From: Pseudoselenomonas ruminantium
GTDB taxonomy: Bacteria > Bacillota > Negativicutes > Selenomonadales > Selenomonadaceae
DNA: 46,373 nt
Assembly: GCA_015058575.1 (NCBI GenBank)
Contig: SVBZ01000013.1
Coordinates: 1 to 46,373 of the forward strand
Direction: 5' to 3'
Shown piece after piece: positions 38,634 through 46,251 of the stretch (the first letter of the stretch is position 1; each line of letters begins with the position of its first letter). The position numbers were made by a program, and so were the translations under genes. Below the pieces are notes generated by a model. It did not search any database and had not been told where the DNA came from. It saw only the letters and a list, made by a program, of their open reading frames with translations.

Positions 38634-39572
38634 ATGGAGAAGACACGGATACATAAGGATATCATTATTATCGGTGCAGGTATGGCTGGACTGACGGCGG
38701 CTCTTTATGCAGGACGCATGAATATGGATGTGCTGGTCTTGGAAAACGGCATTATCGGCGGCCAGATTGCCAACGCTACAGGCATCGAGAACTATCCCGG
38801 TTTTGCCAAGGTCTCGGGCAAAGATCTGATCGAGACCCTGCAGCAGCAGGCTGAAAGCTTTGGCGCTGAGGTTGACGAATTTGACGTCATCCAAAAGGTT
38901 AGTTTGCAGTCCACGCCGAAGATTGTGGAAACGGATGAACATATCTATGAAGCCGACGTCATCATCATTGCCTCTGGTATGAACCGTCGTAAGCTGCCCT
39001 TGCCGGAGGAAGGCAGATATGCGGGTAAAGGTGTGCATTACTGTGAGCTTTGTGATGGTCACATGTATCAGGATAAGATTATCGCCGTGATGGGCGGCGG
39101 CAATGCGGCTGTAGATGCCGCCAACTTCCTGAGCAAATATGCAAAAAAAATCTACCTTATCCATCGCTCGGAAATACGGGCGGATGAGGTTTCCTGGCAG
39201 CGCCTGCAGGATAATCCGAAGGCCGAGATCTTTCTTCAGACTGAAGTAAAACGGCTTCAGGGAGAGAGCCGGCTAGAATCCATTGAGGTGCAGGATAAGG
39301 GCACTGGGGAAAACCGTCAGTTGCAGGTGGATGGTATCTTCGTCAATATCGGCGTGGTGCCCAATACAGAACTTTTCCAGGACGAACTGTCTTTGACAGC
39401 CAGCGGCCGTATTGCAGCTGGGGAGGATTGCCGTACGGCAATTCCTGGCGTGTTTGCTGCCGGCGATGTGCGGGAAAAGGAGATACGCCAGCTGACTACG
39501 GCAGCCGCCGATGGGACAACAGCAGCGCTCTTGGCTGAGAAATATATCGTAAAATTGAAGGAGGGTAATTGA
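38634..39572 (+). CDS. Thioredoxin reductase-like NAD(P)/FAD disulfide oxidoreductase
   Basis: 312 residues. FAD-binding I-I-G-A-G-M-A-G-L-T-A near residue 13, the redox pair C137-E-L-C140-D-G, the NAD(P)-binding G-G-G-N-A-A-V-D-A near 155, and the terminal FAD motif I-P-G-V-F-A-A-G-D-V near 275. The active site is C-E-L-C rather than the common C-A-T/V-C, and no thioredoxin gene follows; instead a small glutaredoxin-like protein is encoded 1 base downstream. It may therefore reduce that protein rather than a standard thioredoxin. GGAGG stands before ATG 38634. First of three genes. Confidence 0.87.
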   Translation: MEKTRIHKDIIIIGAGMAGLTAALYAGRMNMDVLVLENGIIGGQIANATGIENYPGFAKVSGKDLIETLQQQAESFGAEVDEFDVIQKVSLQSTPKIVETDEHIYEADVIIIASGMNRRKLPLPEEGRYAGKGVHYCELCDGHMYQDKIIAVMGGGNAAVDAANFLSKYAKKIYLIHRSEIRADEVSWQRLQDNPKAEIFLQTEVKRLQGESRLESIEVQDKGTGENRQLQVDGIFVNIGVVPNTELFQDELSLTASGRIAAGEDCRTAIPGVFAAGDVREKEIRQLTTAAADGTTAALLAEKYIVKLKEGN

Positions 39573-39573
39573 T

Positions 39574-39804
39574 ATGGTAAAGGTCTATTCGATAAATAAC
39601 TGTCCTTGGTGTGACAAGGTAAAGAAGTATCTGAAAAGCAAGCACGTGGAATTTGAGGAACATAATATCGAGGAAAATGATGCCGATCGTGATGCCTGCT
39701 ATGCGTTGACGGGGGACTTGGTGGTTCCTATCACGACGGCTAATGATAAGGATTATGTGCTCAGCTTTGACAAAGCCAAACTGGATGCACTGCTGGGGCT
39801 TTAA
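39574..39804 (+). CDS. Glutaredoxin/NrdH-like small redox protein
   Basis: 76 residues of thioredoxin fold: active site N-N-C-P-W-C-D-K with C10 and C13, and the cis-proline segment L-V-V-P-I-T near residue 50. C-P-W-C and the short length fit glutaredoxin-like or NrdH-type proteins. It starts one base after the stop of the thioredoxin-reductase-like gene and is followed after 30 bases by the peroxidase gene, so it is probably the electron carrier from the reductase to the peroxidase or to ribonucleotide reductase. Confidence 0.85.
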   Translation: MVKVYSINNCPWCDKVKKYLKSKHVEFEEHNIEENDADRDACYALTGDLVVPITTANDKDYVLSFDKAKLDALLGL

Positions 39805-39834
39805 GACGAAGGAATGTGTAAGGAGGAACATAGA

Positions 39835-40383
39835 ATGAGTATTTATGATTTTGAAGTCAAGACCAGCAAGGGGGAGCCAAAATCGCTGGCTGATTATAAG
39901 GGCAAGGTGATGTTGATTGTCAATACGGCCAGCAACTGCGGCTTCACGCCGCAGTTCAAGGAATTGCAGGATCTGTACATCAAATATAAAGACCAGGGAT
40001 TGGAGATCCTGGGCTTTCCCTGCAATCAGTTTGCTGAGCAGGATCCTGGCACAAATAGTGAAGTACAGGAATTCTGCCGCTTGAATTATGGCGTCACTTT
40101 CCAGATTTTTGCCAAGGGGGATGTGCGCGGCGAGACGGCGCAGCCGTTGTTCAAGTACCTGGTGGAGCAGCAGGGTTTCCAGGGCTTTGATGAAAGTCAT
40201 CCGATTGCTGCTAAGCTCATCGGTGCCTTGCAGGAACACTTCCCGGAGATTCTGGCGGGAGATGGTATCAAGTGGAACTTTACCAAATTTCTGGTAGATC
40301 GGGAGGGAAAAGTTGTAGCCCGTTTCGAGCCTACCACTTCACCAGCGGATTTGGCGCAGGATATTGAAAAGCTGCTGGGATGA
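39835..40383 (+). CDS. Glutathione peroxidase-family (thiol) peroxidase
   Basis: 182 residues with the family's three signatures: N-T-A-S-N-C35-G-F-T with a cysteine in place of selenocysteine, G-F-P-C-N-Q-F with the second cysteine and active-site glutamine, and K-W-N-F-T-K-F-L-V with the active-site tryptophan. Bacterial members reduce hydroperoxides and usually take electrons from thioredoxin-like proteins rather than glutathione. Here the likely donors are the two preceding genes. ATG 39835 with AAGGAGGAA is preferred to the longer frame at 39814. Confidence 0.9.
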   Translation: MSIYDFEVKTSKGEPKSLADYKGKVMLIVNTASNCGFTPQFKELQDLYIKYKDQGLEILGFPCNQFAEQDPGTNSEVQEFCRLNYGVTFQIFAKGDVRGETAQPLFKYLVEQQGFQGFDESHPIAAKLIGALQEHFPEILAGDGIKWNFTKFLVDREGKVVARFEPTTSPADLAQDIEKLLG

Positions 40384-40438
40384 TGAAAACATCCTTGTTT
40401 ATGGATGAGTTGTAAAATAAGAATAAGGGTAGAAGGAT

Positions 40439-40484
40439 AAATGCTATGAGAAGCTGAAGGGGAGCATCTCATAGCATTTTTTTT
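40439..40484 (+). terminator. Terminator of the redox operon
   Basis: AAATGCTATGAGA (40439-40451) and TCTCATAGCATTT (40467-40479) form a perfect 13-bp stem with a 15-base loop and eight T. Confidence 0.87.
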
Positions 40485-40637
40485 GCCGGCAGATGGTAAT
40501 TTTATGTTGGCTGAAGTTTGATGGTTAAGCACTTCATGGGAACAGGAAACTTTAGGCAGGGAAAAAAGTTTTTTTGTGGCATAGGATAAGGAAAATGGAT
40601 GTGTTTGTTAAATGGGTTAAAGGAGGCTGGAAAGATC

Positions 40638-42692
40638 ATGCGGAAACCGGAAGGCAGTATAAAAACACTTTTTATTACGTGTATTGTCGTCATCACAGGT
40701 GTCCTGCTGGCGATACAAACCTTTATAAATGTATCGCAATTTCAAGAGAGTATCAAGACACAGGTTAAAGCGACACTAGCGCAGCAGGGACAGGGAATTG
40801 CTGCTAAGCTCGACCAGCGTTTGCTGCAGGTCGAACAGAAAGGTGAGGGGCTTTCCCGCGCGGTTAGCAATATGGCAGGTTATGACAATGCAGTTTTGCT
40901 GAATACTGCAAAGAGTTTTATCGAGTCGGATAAGCTGGTACTCGGCAGCGGGTATTGGTTCGAGCCGAATGCTTATCAGGAGGGCATGGAATTCTATGGC
41001 CCTTATCAGATGCGTAAGGGCAGCCAGATCGAGCTGACGATGGAGTACAGCAACGCCAGCTATAATTATTTTTCTTATCCTTGGTATAAAGAGGCTTTGG
41101 CTAATCCTGGCAAGGTTGTTTGGTTTGGTCCCTATCATGATGATACATCAGGGGTGAATATGCTGACCAGCAGCTGTGGTTTTACCAAGAATGGAAAAGC
41201 CGTTGGTGTCATCAGTATAACGGTAGGCATTGACGAATTGGAAAATTATGTGCAGGGCATCAAAGTGGGCGAGCATGGCTATGCGTTTTTAGTCAGCAAG
41301 GATGGTTACTATCTGGGCCATCGTGAGACCGAAAAGAACATGAAGGCCAAGATGAGTGAAGAGTCCAATCCAGCGGTGGCTGCACTCGGCAAACAGGCAG
41401 CAGATGTCAAAGAGATGACTTTGGTAGAAAGCGATGCGTTGGGCGAAGACAGCTATCTGATGATGGTGCCGCTTACGATCGACAATATGAATCTGGTCCT
41501 CGTAGCACCGAAATCTGATTATACGGGCCCCATCACGCAGGCGAAATACACGAGCATCGTCATGGCACTTATCGTCATGCTGATACTCTGTGTTGTGCTT
41601 ATCGCTATCTTCAACCGCCGGGTGGGCAACCCGATCGGGCATTTGATGGAGGAAGCCGGGCAGATTGCCGATGGCAATTTGACCGGTCATGTCAAGGTCG
41701 CAGCCAATGACGAAATGGGTGCTTTGGGCGGCTCGCTCAACCATATGATTGAGAATCTGCGCAAAGTCATCAGCCATGTAACCGATATGTCCCAGCAGGT
41801 GGCTGCGGCCAGTGAACAGCTTACGGCAAGCGCTGACCAGTCGGCACAGGCCTCGCATATGGTTGCCGATAGTGTTGTTACTATTGCCGAGGGTGCCAGT
41901 GAGCAGGCGATAGAAGCTGGCAATATCCAGGCTACGGCAGAAAGTGTTACTACGCATGCCAAGGAATTGGTAGACGATACGAAGGTCGTGCTGGACAATG
42001 CGGTAGCCGCCAAGGAGAAGATTACCGATGGCCGTCAGTCCATTCAGGAGGCGGTACGGCAGATGAATAATATCACTGCCAGCACGGACAGCATCCAGCA
42101 GTCCATCGGGAAACTCGACAAGAGTTCCCAGCAGATTGCCGATATCGTGCAGATGATCACCGGCATTGCCGAGCAGACGAATCTTCTGGCACTCAATGCT
42201 GCTATCGAGGCAGCCCGGGCTGGCGAAGCCGGACGCGGGTTTGCCGTAGTGGCGGATGAGGTTCGCAAACTGGCGGAAAGTTCCAATCAGTCTTCGCAGC
42301 AGATCGCACAGCTCGTACAGGCCAATATACAGGATATGAAATCAGCGGTAGAGGCAAGTGCCAGTGGGGCACAGAGCGTGCAGGAAGGCATCAGCACGGT
42401 ACAGTCTGCCGGCGGCGAATTCCAGGAGATTGTTGCGGTCATCGATCAGCTGACGGATAAGATCCAGACTATCGCGCAGGGCATTGAGAAGATGGCAGAA
42501 GAGAACGAAACGATGCTGCAGGCCAGCAACAATATTGCGGCGACCAGCGGCAAGAACTCCGATGAAGCCCAGTCCGTATCGGCGGCAGGCGAGGAGCAGA
42601 GTGCTTCCATGCACGAGATTTCCGATGCAGCCCGCAGTCTGGCACAGCTGGCCAGTGATTTGCAGGCGGAGATGGAGAAATTCAGATTGTAA
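40638..42692 (+). CDS. Methyl-accepting chemotaxis protein with Cache sensor domain
   Basis: 684 residues. Order: membrane helix (about 12-30), extracytoplasmic dCache_1-like domain (about 35-300) with [11 protein letters not shown] and [10 protein letters not shown], second helix (about 308-330), HAMP, then the long signalling coiled coil with the conserved tip [20 protein letters not shown]. It senses a small molecule and drives flagellar rotation through CheA/CheW. ATG 40638 has AAGGAGG 12 bases upstream; the frame opens at GTG 40599. A weak sigma-28-like pair (AAAAGTTT 40564-40571 and TAGGATAA 40582-40589, 10-base spacing) is noted but not called. The dCache family often binds amino acids or carboxylates; the ligand here is unknown. 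Confidence 0.9.
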   Translation: MRKPEGSIKTLFITCIVVITGVLLAIQTFINVSQFQESIKTQVKATLAQQGQGIAAKLDQRLLQVEQKGEGLSRAVSNMAGYDNAVLLNTAKSFIESDKLVLGSGYWFEPNAYQEGMEFYGPYQMRKGSQIELTMEYSNASYNYFSYPWYKEALANPGKVVWFGPYHDDTSGVNMLTSSCGFTKNGKAVGVISITVGIDELENYVQGIKVGEHGYAFLVSKDGYYLGHRETEKNMKAKMSEESNPAVAALGKQAADVKEMTLVESDALGEDSYLMMVPLTIDNMNLVLVAPKSDYTGPITQAKYTSIVMALIVMLILCVVLIAIFNRRVGNPIGHLMEEAGQIADGNLTGHVKVAANDEMGALGGSLNHMIENLRKVISHVTDMSQQVAAASEQLTASADQSAQASHMVADSVVTIAEGASEQAIEAGNIQATAESVTTHAKELVDDTKVVLDNAVAAKEKITDGRQSIQEAVRQMNNITASTDSIQQSIGKLDKSSQQIADIVQMITGIAEQTNLLALNAAIEAARAGEAGRGFAVVADEVRKLAESSNQSSQQIAQLVQANIQDMKSAVEASASGAQSVQEGISTVQSAGGEFQEIVAVIDQLTDKIQTIAQGIEKMAEENETMLQASNNIAATSGKNSDEAQSVSAAGEEQSASMHEISDAARSLAQLASDLQAEMEKFRL

Positions 42693-42726
42693 TATCCTGA
42701 GCATTATGGCTAGGTAGATATAAGTA

Positions 42727-42753
42727 TAAAGCGAGAACCAAAATACCGGATAA
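42727..42753 (+). promoter_or_regulatory. Possible sigma-28 type promoter before the VanY-like gene
   Basis: TAAAGCGA (42727-42734), 11 bases, CCGGATAA (42746-42753). Against TAAAGTTT-N11-GCCGATAA this is 11 of 16 with correct spacing, weaker than the site at 8473. It could tie this cell-wall peptidase to flagellar assembly, or be chance. Confidence 0.35.
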
Positions 42754-42800
42754 GATCGTAACTGCAATCTTATTTATTGAATAGAAAGAGGCGTGAATTT

Positions 42801-43480
42801 GTGAAATCTCGTTTAAGAAAAAACTGTTGGTTGGTGCATTATCGGCTATGGTATGCTGCAGCTTTGCTTATGAAGCTGAGGCAGCGGATAGTATGGAAGT
42901 CAGCCAAATTGGTACGAGCCAAAGTGTAGATTATCTGGTATTCGTCAACAAAACACACAAGCTGCCGGATGATTATGAGGCAAAGCTGCCGCTGCTTACA
43001 GTGAAGAATTCGTTTGGACGGGAGTTTCAGATTGAGCCGGAAACCTATCGGCATTTTGAGCAGCTGCGCCAAGCCCTGAAGAAAAAGGGGATTCAGATTG
43101 AACTGGATTCCGTCTATCGGAGTGTAGCCCGTCAAAAGGAAATCGTGGCCGAATTTACCCAAAAGTATGGGGCCGACTATGTGAAGCAGTATGTAGCGGT
43201 TCCGGGGTATTCCGAGCATCATACGGGCTTGGCTGTCGATATCTGCCTGGTCGTGGACGGAAAGGTTATTGATGATAATGACGAAATGATAGCGCAGAAG
43301 GAAATTTTTGCGCAGATACATCCACTGTTGGCAGAATATGGCTTTATCCTGCGTTATCCGCAGGGAAAGGAAAGTATCACAGGCTACAGTTACGAGCCCT
43401 GGCATTTCCGCTATGTTGGCAAAGAAACTGCAAAGAAAATCTGTGATGCAGGTTTGGTACTAGAAGAATATTTAAGATAA
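42801..43480 (+). CDS. VanY-type D-alanyl-D-alanine carboxypeptidase, signal peptide interrupted by a one-base shift
   Basis: The catalytic part is intact: S-E-H-H-T-G-L-A-V-D-I (zinc ligands His and Asp), then E-P-W-H-F-R-Y-V with the catalytic Glu and second His, as in VanY/DdpX-like peptidases that trim peptidoglycan D-Ala-D-Ala. Translation from GTG 42801 (AAAGAGGCG upstream) gives V-K-S-R-L-R-K-N and then leaves the frame. One extra A in the A6 tract at 42818-42823 would join it to L-L-V-G-A-L-S-A-M-V-C-C-S-F-A-Y-E-A-E-A, a perfect export signal. As written the domain can only start at TTG 42827 or by frameshifting. It may be a sequencing slip, a phase-variable tract or programmed slippage. 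Function is assigned with good confidence, start with little. Confidence 0.75.
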
Positions 43481-43516
43481 AATAGACATATTGCGGGGAA
43501 CTGTCTAAGCCTAGAG

Positions 43517-43549
43517 ATTCGTCACTGAAAAAGCGTGGCGAATTTTTTT
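43517..43549 (+). terminator. Terminator after the VanY-like gene
   Basis: ATTCGTCAC (43517-43525) pairs with GTGGCGAAT (43535-43543), with one G-U pair, followed by seven T. Confidence 0.8.
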
Positions 43550-43559
43550 GCGATTTATA

Positions 43560-43588
43560 TTGACATGGTGTCATTTTGGCCGTATAAT
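43560..43588 (+). promoter_or_regulatory. Promoter of the TetR-led operon
   Basis: TTGACA (43560-43565), 17 bases, TATAAT (43583-43588), both perfect. Confidence 0.85.
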
Positions 43589-43615
43589 GCAATTAAGATA
43601 AGTTACACGATGTCA
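43561..43615 (+). promoter_or_regulatory. Two probable TetR-family operators
   Basis: TGACATGGTGTCA (43561-43573) is a perfect TGACA-N3-TGTCA palindrome over the -35. TTACACGATGTCA (43603-43615) is the same with one mismatch, downstream of the -10. Both share TGTCATTTT on their right. The pair brackets the promoter of the tetR gene, which suggests autorepression. Confidence 0.62.
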
Positions 43616-43647
43616 TTTTAAGGGGAGTAAATTGCAGGAGGCTGTTT

Positions 43648-44274
43648 ATGCCAAAGGTTTCGGAAGAAGTGTTGCTCGCGCGGCGCGAAGAGATTATTGA
43701 TGCATGTGCCAAGCTCTATGAGACGATGAATTTCAAGGATATCACGCTCAAGGAGATTGGCAAGGTGACGACCTTTAACCTCACGGCCATTTACAACTAT
43801 TTCAATACCAAGGAAGAAATCTTTCTCGCGCTGATGCAGCGGGAGTATGATTTGTGGGTGGCTGACCTGGAGCAGCTTGTGTCTGCGCACGAGTCGTTAA
43901 GCCACGATGAACTGGCGGATGCCTTGTCCCGTTCTTTGGAAAAGCGGTCACGGCTGTTGAAGCTGCTTTCCATGAATCATTTTGATATGGAAGGGAACAG
44001 CCGCTATGAGAATCTGGTGGAGTTCAAACGCTCGTATGGCAAGTCCATGCAGGCGGTGCGTCATTGTCTGGACAAGTTTTGCCCAGAGATGAATGACGAG
44101 GCCAAGCAGAGGTTTATCTATGCGTATTTCCCGTTTATCTATGGGATTTATCCCTATGCCGTGGTGACGGAGGAGCAGAAAAACGCGATGGCCGAAGCGG
44201 GCATTGATTATAAGTATTTGTCCATCTATGAGATTTCCTATAATTGCCTGCGGAAGCTGTTAGGCGTGGATTGA
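43648..44274 (+). CDS. TetR-family transcriptional regulator
   Basis: 208 residues. The N-terminal helix-turn-helix (about 10-55) reads R-E-E-I-I-D-A-C-A-K-L-Y-E, then F-K-D-I-T-L-K-E-I-G and F-N-L-T-A-I-Y-N-Y-F-N-T-K-E-E-I-F, the classical TetR pattern. The rest is the helical ligand-binding domain. GGAGG lies before ATG 43648. Two palindromes in its promoter fit autoregulation. The genes that follow on the same strand encode flavodoxin/NADPH-FMN reductase-like proteins, so it may answer to quinone-, nitro- or electrophile-type stress (inference). Confidence 0.85.
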   Translation: MPKVSEEVLLARREEIIDACAKLYETMNFKDITLKEIGKVTTFNLTAIYNYFNTKEEIFLALMQREYDLWVADLEQLVSAHESLSHDELADALSRSLEKRSRLLKLLSMNHFDMEGNSRYENLVEFKRSYGKSMQAVRHCLDKFCPEMNDEAKQRFIYAYFPFIYGIYPYAVVTEEQKNAMAEAGIDYKYLSIYEISYNCLRKLLGVD

Positions 44275-44285
44275 GGAGGGATACC

Positions 44286-44584
44286 TTGAAACGGCGTGAA
44301 TTTCTAAAAGCTGGTATTGGCGGGGCTTTTGCCCTTTGGGGGCTCGGTGATATTATGCAGGAAAAGACGGTCATATCCGGATAAATTTGGCTTTGTGGCA
44401 GCCCGGCAAGGGAACTTCCGCGCAAAGGGACGGTGACGGGGCAGGTCATGGCGCTGTTTGAATATCCTGCCGATACCACGAGGTCCGTCGTCAACCTGCT
44501 CGCCAGTGAATAGGCAATGGCTGGCAAAAGTATATTGCCAAAATTCGCAAGAATCAATCTTTTCGTGATAATGTGTATGTGTAA
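44286..44584 (+). pseudogene. Decayed gene for an exported (Tat/lipoprotein-like) protein
   Basis: TTG 44286, with GAGGAGG upstream, opens a twin-arginine-like start L-K-R-R-E-F-L-K-A-G-I-G-G-A that stops at 44382. A second frame shows T-G-Q-V-M-A-L-F-E-Y-P-A-D before a stop at about 44513, and a third ends G-W-Q-K-Y-I-A-K-I-R and N-V-Y-V before TAA 44582. The start resembles that of the lipoprotein gene at 45489 (N-R-R-E-F-I-Q), so it was probably a related exported oxidoreductase in the same operon. The remaining ~300 bases are far too short for such a gene, so a large internal deletion plus frameshifts is inferred. Confidence 0.6.
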
Positions 44585-44596
44585 GGAGAGATGATG

Positions 44597-45145
44597 ATGA
44601 AGGTTTTAGTTATTCATGGCAGTATGAGAAAAAATGGCAACACGGGAATCCTGGCGGATGAATTTATCCGCGGCGCGCAGGAAGCTGGGCACGAGACGGA
44701 GAAAGTAGAACTGCGGGATAAGACGTTCGGCGACTGCTTTGGTTGCCGTGCCTGCCACAATAATGGCGGCACTTGCGTGCAGAAGGACGATATGGCCGAA
44801 GTACTCGAAAAGGTAAAGGCTGCCGATGTTATCGTTTTGGCGTCACCGCTCTATTACTTTACCTGGACCGGACTTATGAAGCGGTTCCTGGACCGTACCT
44901 ATCCCTTGCTGCCCATTCTGAAAGACAAGGATTTTTATCTGCTTACGCTGGGGGGCGTGCCGGATAAAAAGTTCATGGATAATATTCTGTCGGATTTTGC
45001 TATGTATGTGGGCTGTTTCAAGGAATTTAATCAGGTGGGCGTACGCAATGCAGGTGCCGTTATCGGCACTTCAGCTTTGGCACCGGGTGCCATTCGTGAA
45101 TCGGCAGCGATGCAGGAAGCCTATGAGACGGGTAAGAATTTGTAA
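44597..45145 (+). CDS. Flavodoxin-fold NADPH-dependent FMN reductase/iron-sulfur flavoprotein-like
   Basis: 182 residues. The phosphate-binding loop is H-G-S-M-R-K-N-G-N-T near residues 7-16, and the isoalloxazine segment A-S-P-L-Y-Y-F-T-W near 81. The cysteines in F-G-C-R-A-C-H-N-N-G-G-T-C resemble the compact Cys cluster of iron-sulfur flavoproteins (usually C-x2-C-x2-C-x4-7-C), although spacing suggests a partial or absent cluster. It probably reduces quinones, nitro compounds or an electron carrier in the cytosol. Three ATG codons lie in a row (44591, 44594, 44597); AAGGAGAG fits the last one best. It is followed after 12 bases by a YciI-like gene. Confidence 0.82.
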   Translation: MKVLVIHGSMRKNGNTGILADEFIRGAQEAGHETEKVELRDKTFGDCFGCRACHNNGGTCVQKDDMAEVLEKVKAADVIVLASPLYYFTWTGLMKRFLDRTYPLLPILKDKDFYLLTLGGVPDKKFMDNILSDFAMYVGCFKEFNQVGVRNAGAVIGTSALAPGAIRESAAMQEAYETGKNL

Positions 45146-45157
45146 GGGGGAAGAAAT

Positions 45158-45460
45158 ATGTTCATCATCAATCAGGTGTTAAAGGCAGACAAGATTCCGG
45201 CAGGCAAGGGCGAGGAGCTCTTCAAGCAGCATATTGCCTGGTTTACCAAGCATTTTGAGCAGGGCGATTTCCTGCTGGTGGGGCCGTATACCGACAAAGA
45301 GATGGCAGGGATTATGATTACCGGCGCAGAAGCCCGCGAGGCCGTGGAAGAAATCCTGCGGGAAGATGTGTATTACGCAGGCGGTATGGCCGATTATGAA
45401 GTGCGTTCCTTTAAGGCCGCGATGATATCGCCGTCCCTGGCTGATTATGCGGGGAAATAA
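45158..45460 (+). CDS. YciI-like protein
   Basis: 100 residues with the ferredoxin-like alpha/beta fold of the YciI family. The H-I-A-W-F-T-K-H-F-E-Q-G-D-F segment holds the conserved His, and V-G-P-Y-T-D follows with an Asp. These form the family's putative active site. Function is poorly known; some members act as dehalogenase-like or dehydrochlorinase enzymes. It sits between two flavodoxin-fold genes in the TetR-led run, so it probably takes part in the same detoxification or redox step. GGGGGAAG lies before ATG 45158. Confidence 0.75.
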   Translation: MFIINQVLKADKIPAGKGEELFKQHIAWFTKHFEQGDFLLVGPYTDKEMAGIMITGAEAREAVEEILREDVYYAGGMADYEVRSFKAAMISPSLADYAGK

Positions 45461-45488
45461 GCAGCGGTATTGATGAAAGGAAATCCTT

Positions 45489-46172
45489 ATGAACAGACGG
45501 GAATTTATACAGCTTGCCGGCACAGGTGCTATGACCTTGTTTCTTTCCGGCTGTGGACTGGGCGCTCTGACTGGCGAAAAGAGCAGTAAGGAAGCAAAGG
45601 AATTTGTACCGGGAAGTGTTTCGGGAGGAAAGAACATGAAGATTGTGGTGATTACCAGCAGCCCCCATCCGCAAAATGAGTCCACCTCGATTTATCTGGC
45701 AGACAGGTTCACCGAAGGGGCGAAAAGCGCCGAGCATGAAGTCTTTACCTTTGACGCGGCGCATGAGGAAACGCATCCTTGTCAGGGCTGCGACAAATGC
45801 GGCATGGATGGCCCTTGCGTGTTTAAGGATGCCATCGAAAATACGCTGATGCCCCAGATGTTGGCGGCTGACCTTATCGTGCTGACCACACCGCTGTACT
45901 ATTTTGGCATGTCAGCTCAGTTGAAGACCATTGTAGATCGGTTCTATTCCCGTACAGGAAAACTGCATGGCAAGAAATCCATCATGATGGCTACGGCCTA
46001 TAATAGTGCGGATTGGACGATGGAAGCACTGGCCAATCACTATGAAACCTTGGTGCGCTACATGGAATGGCAGGATGTCGGGCAGGTTTGGGCGACCGGC
46101 TGCGGCGCCCGCAGTCTGGTGGAAAAGTCGTCCTTTGCCGAGAGGGCGTATAAAATAGGCGCCAATTTGTAA
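45489..46172 (+). CDS. Exported flavodoxin-fold FMN reductase-like lipoprotein
   Basis: 227 residues. The N-terminus, M-N-R-R-E-F-I-Q-L-A-G-T-G-A, is twin-arginine-like and leads to a lipobox L-F-L-S-G-C with Cys near 22. From about residue 50 a full flavodoxin-like fold begins: M-K-I-V-V-I-T-S-S-P-H-P-Q-N-E-S-T-S, then the cysteines in C-Q-G-C-D-K-C-G-M and T-T-P-L-Y-Y-F-G-M-S as flavin loop. An internal ATG with GGAGG lies at residue 50, so a cytoplasmic short form may also be made. A flavodoxin-type reductase outside the cytoplasm is unusual. It follows the YciI-like gene in the TetR-led run. Confidence 0.8.
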   Translation: MNRREFIQLAGTGAMTLFLSGCGLGALTGEKSSKEAKEFVPGSVSGGKNMKIVVITSSPHPQNESTSIYLADRFTEGAKSAEHEVFTFDAAHEETHPCQGCDKCGMDGPCVFKDAIENTLMPQMLAADLIVLTTPLYYFGMSAQLKTIVDRFYSRTGKLHGKKSIMMATAYNSADWTMEALANHYETLVRYMEWQDVGQVWATGCGARSLVEKSSFAERAYKIGANL

Positions 46173-46182
46173 GAGAATATAC

Positions 46183-46213
46183 TTGACTTGGAGTTTGCTA
46201 CAAGTGCTAGAAT
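46183..46213 (+). promoter_or_regulatory. MerR-type promoter with 19-base spacer and dyad operator
   Basis: TTGACT (46183-46188) and TAGAAT (46208-46213) are 19 bases apart. The dyad ACTTGGAGTTTGCTACAAGT (46186-46205, ACTTGnAG/CTnCAAGT) fills the spacer. A long spacer covered by a dyad is the signature of promoters activated by MerR-family regulators. No MerR gene is in the window; it may lie just beyond the right edge. Confidence 0.6.
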
Positions 46214-46251
46214 GATAACCGATGAAATTGGTGATGAAAGGGGATAACATT

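Noticed and set aside
40564..40589. Sigma-28 promoter for the chemoreceptor gene
   Set aside because: The -10 matches only 5 of 8 positions and the spacer is 10 rather than 11, so it was mentioned only as a weak possibility.
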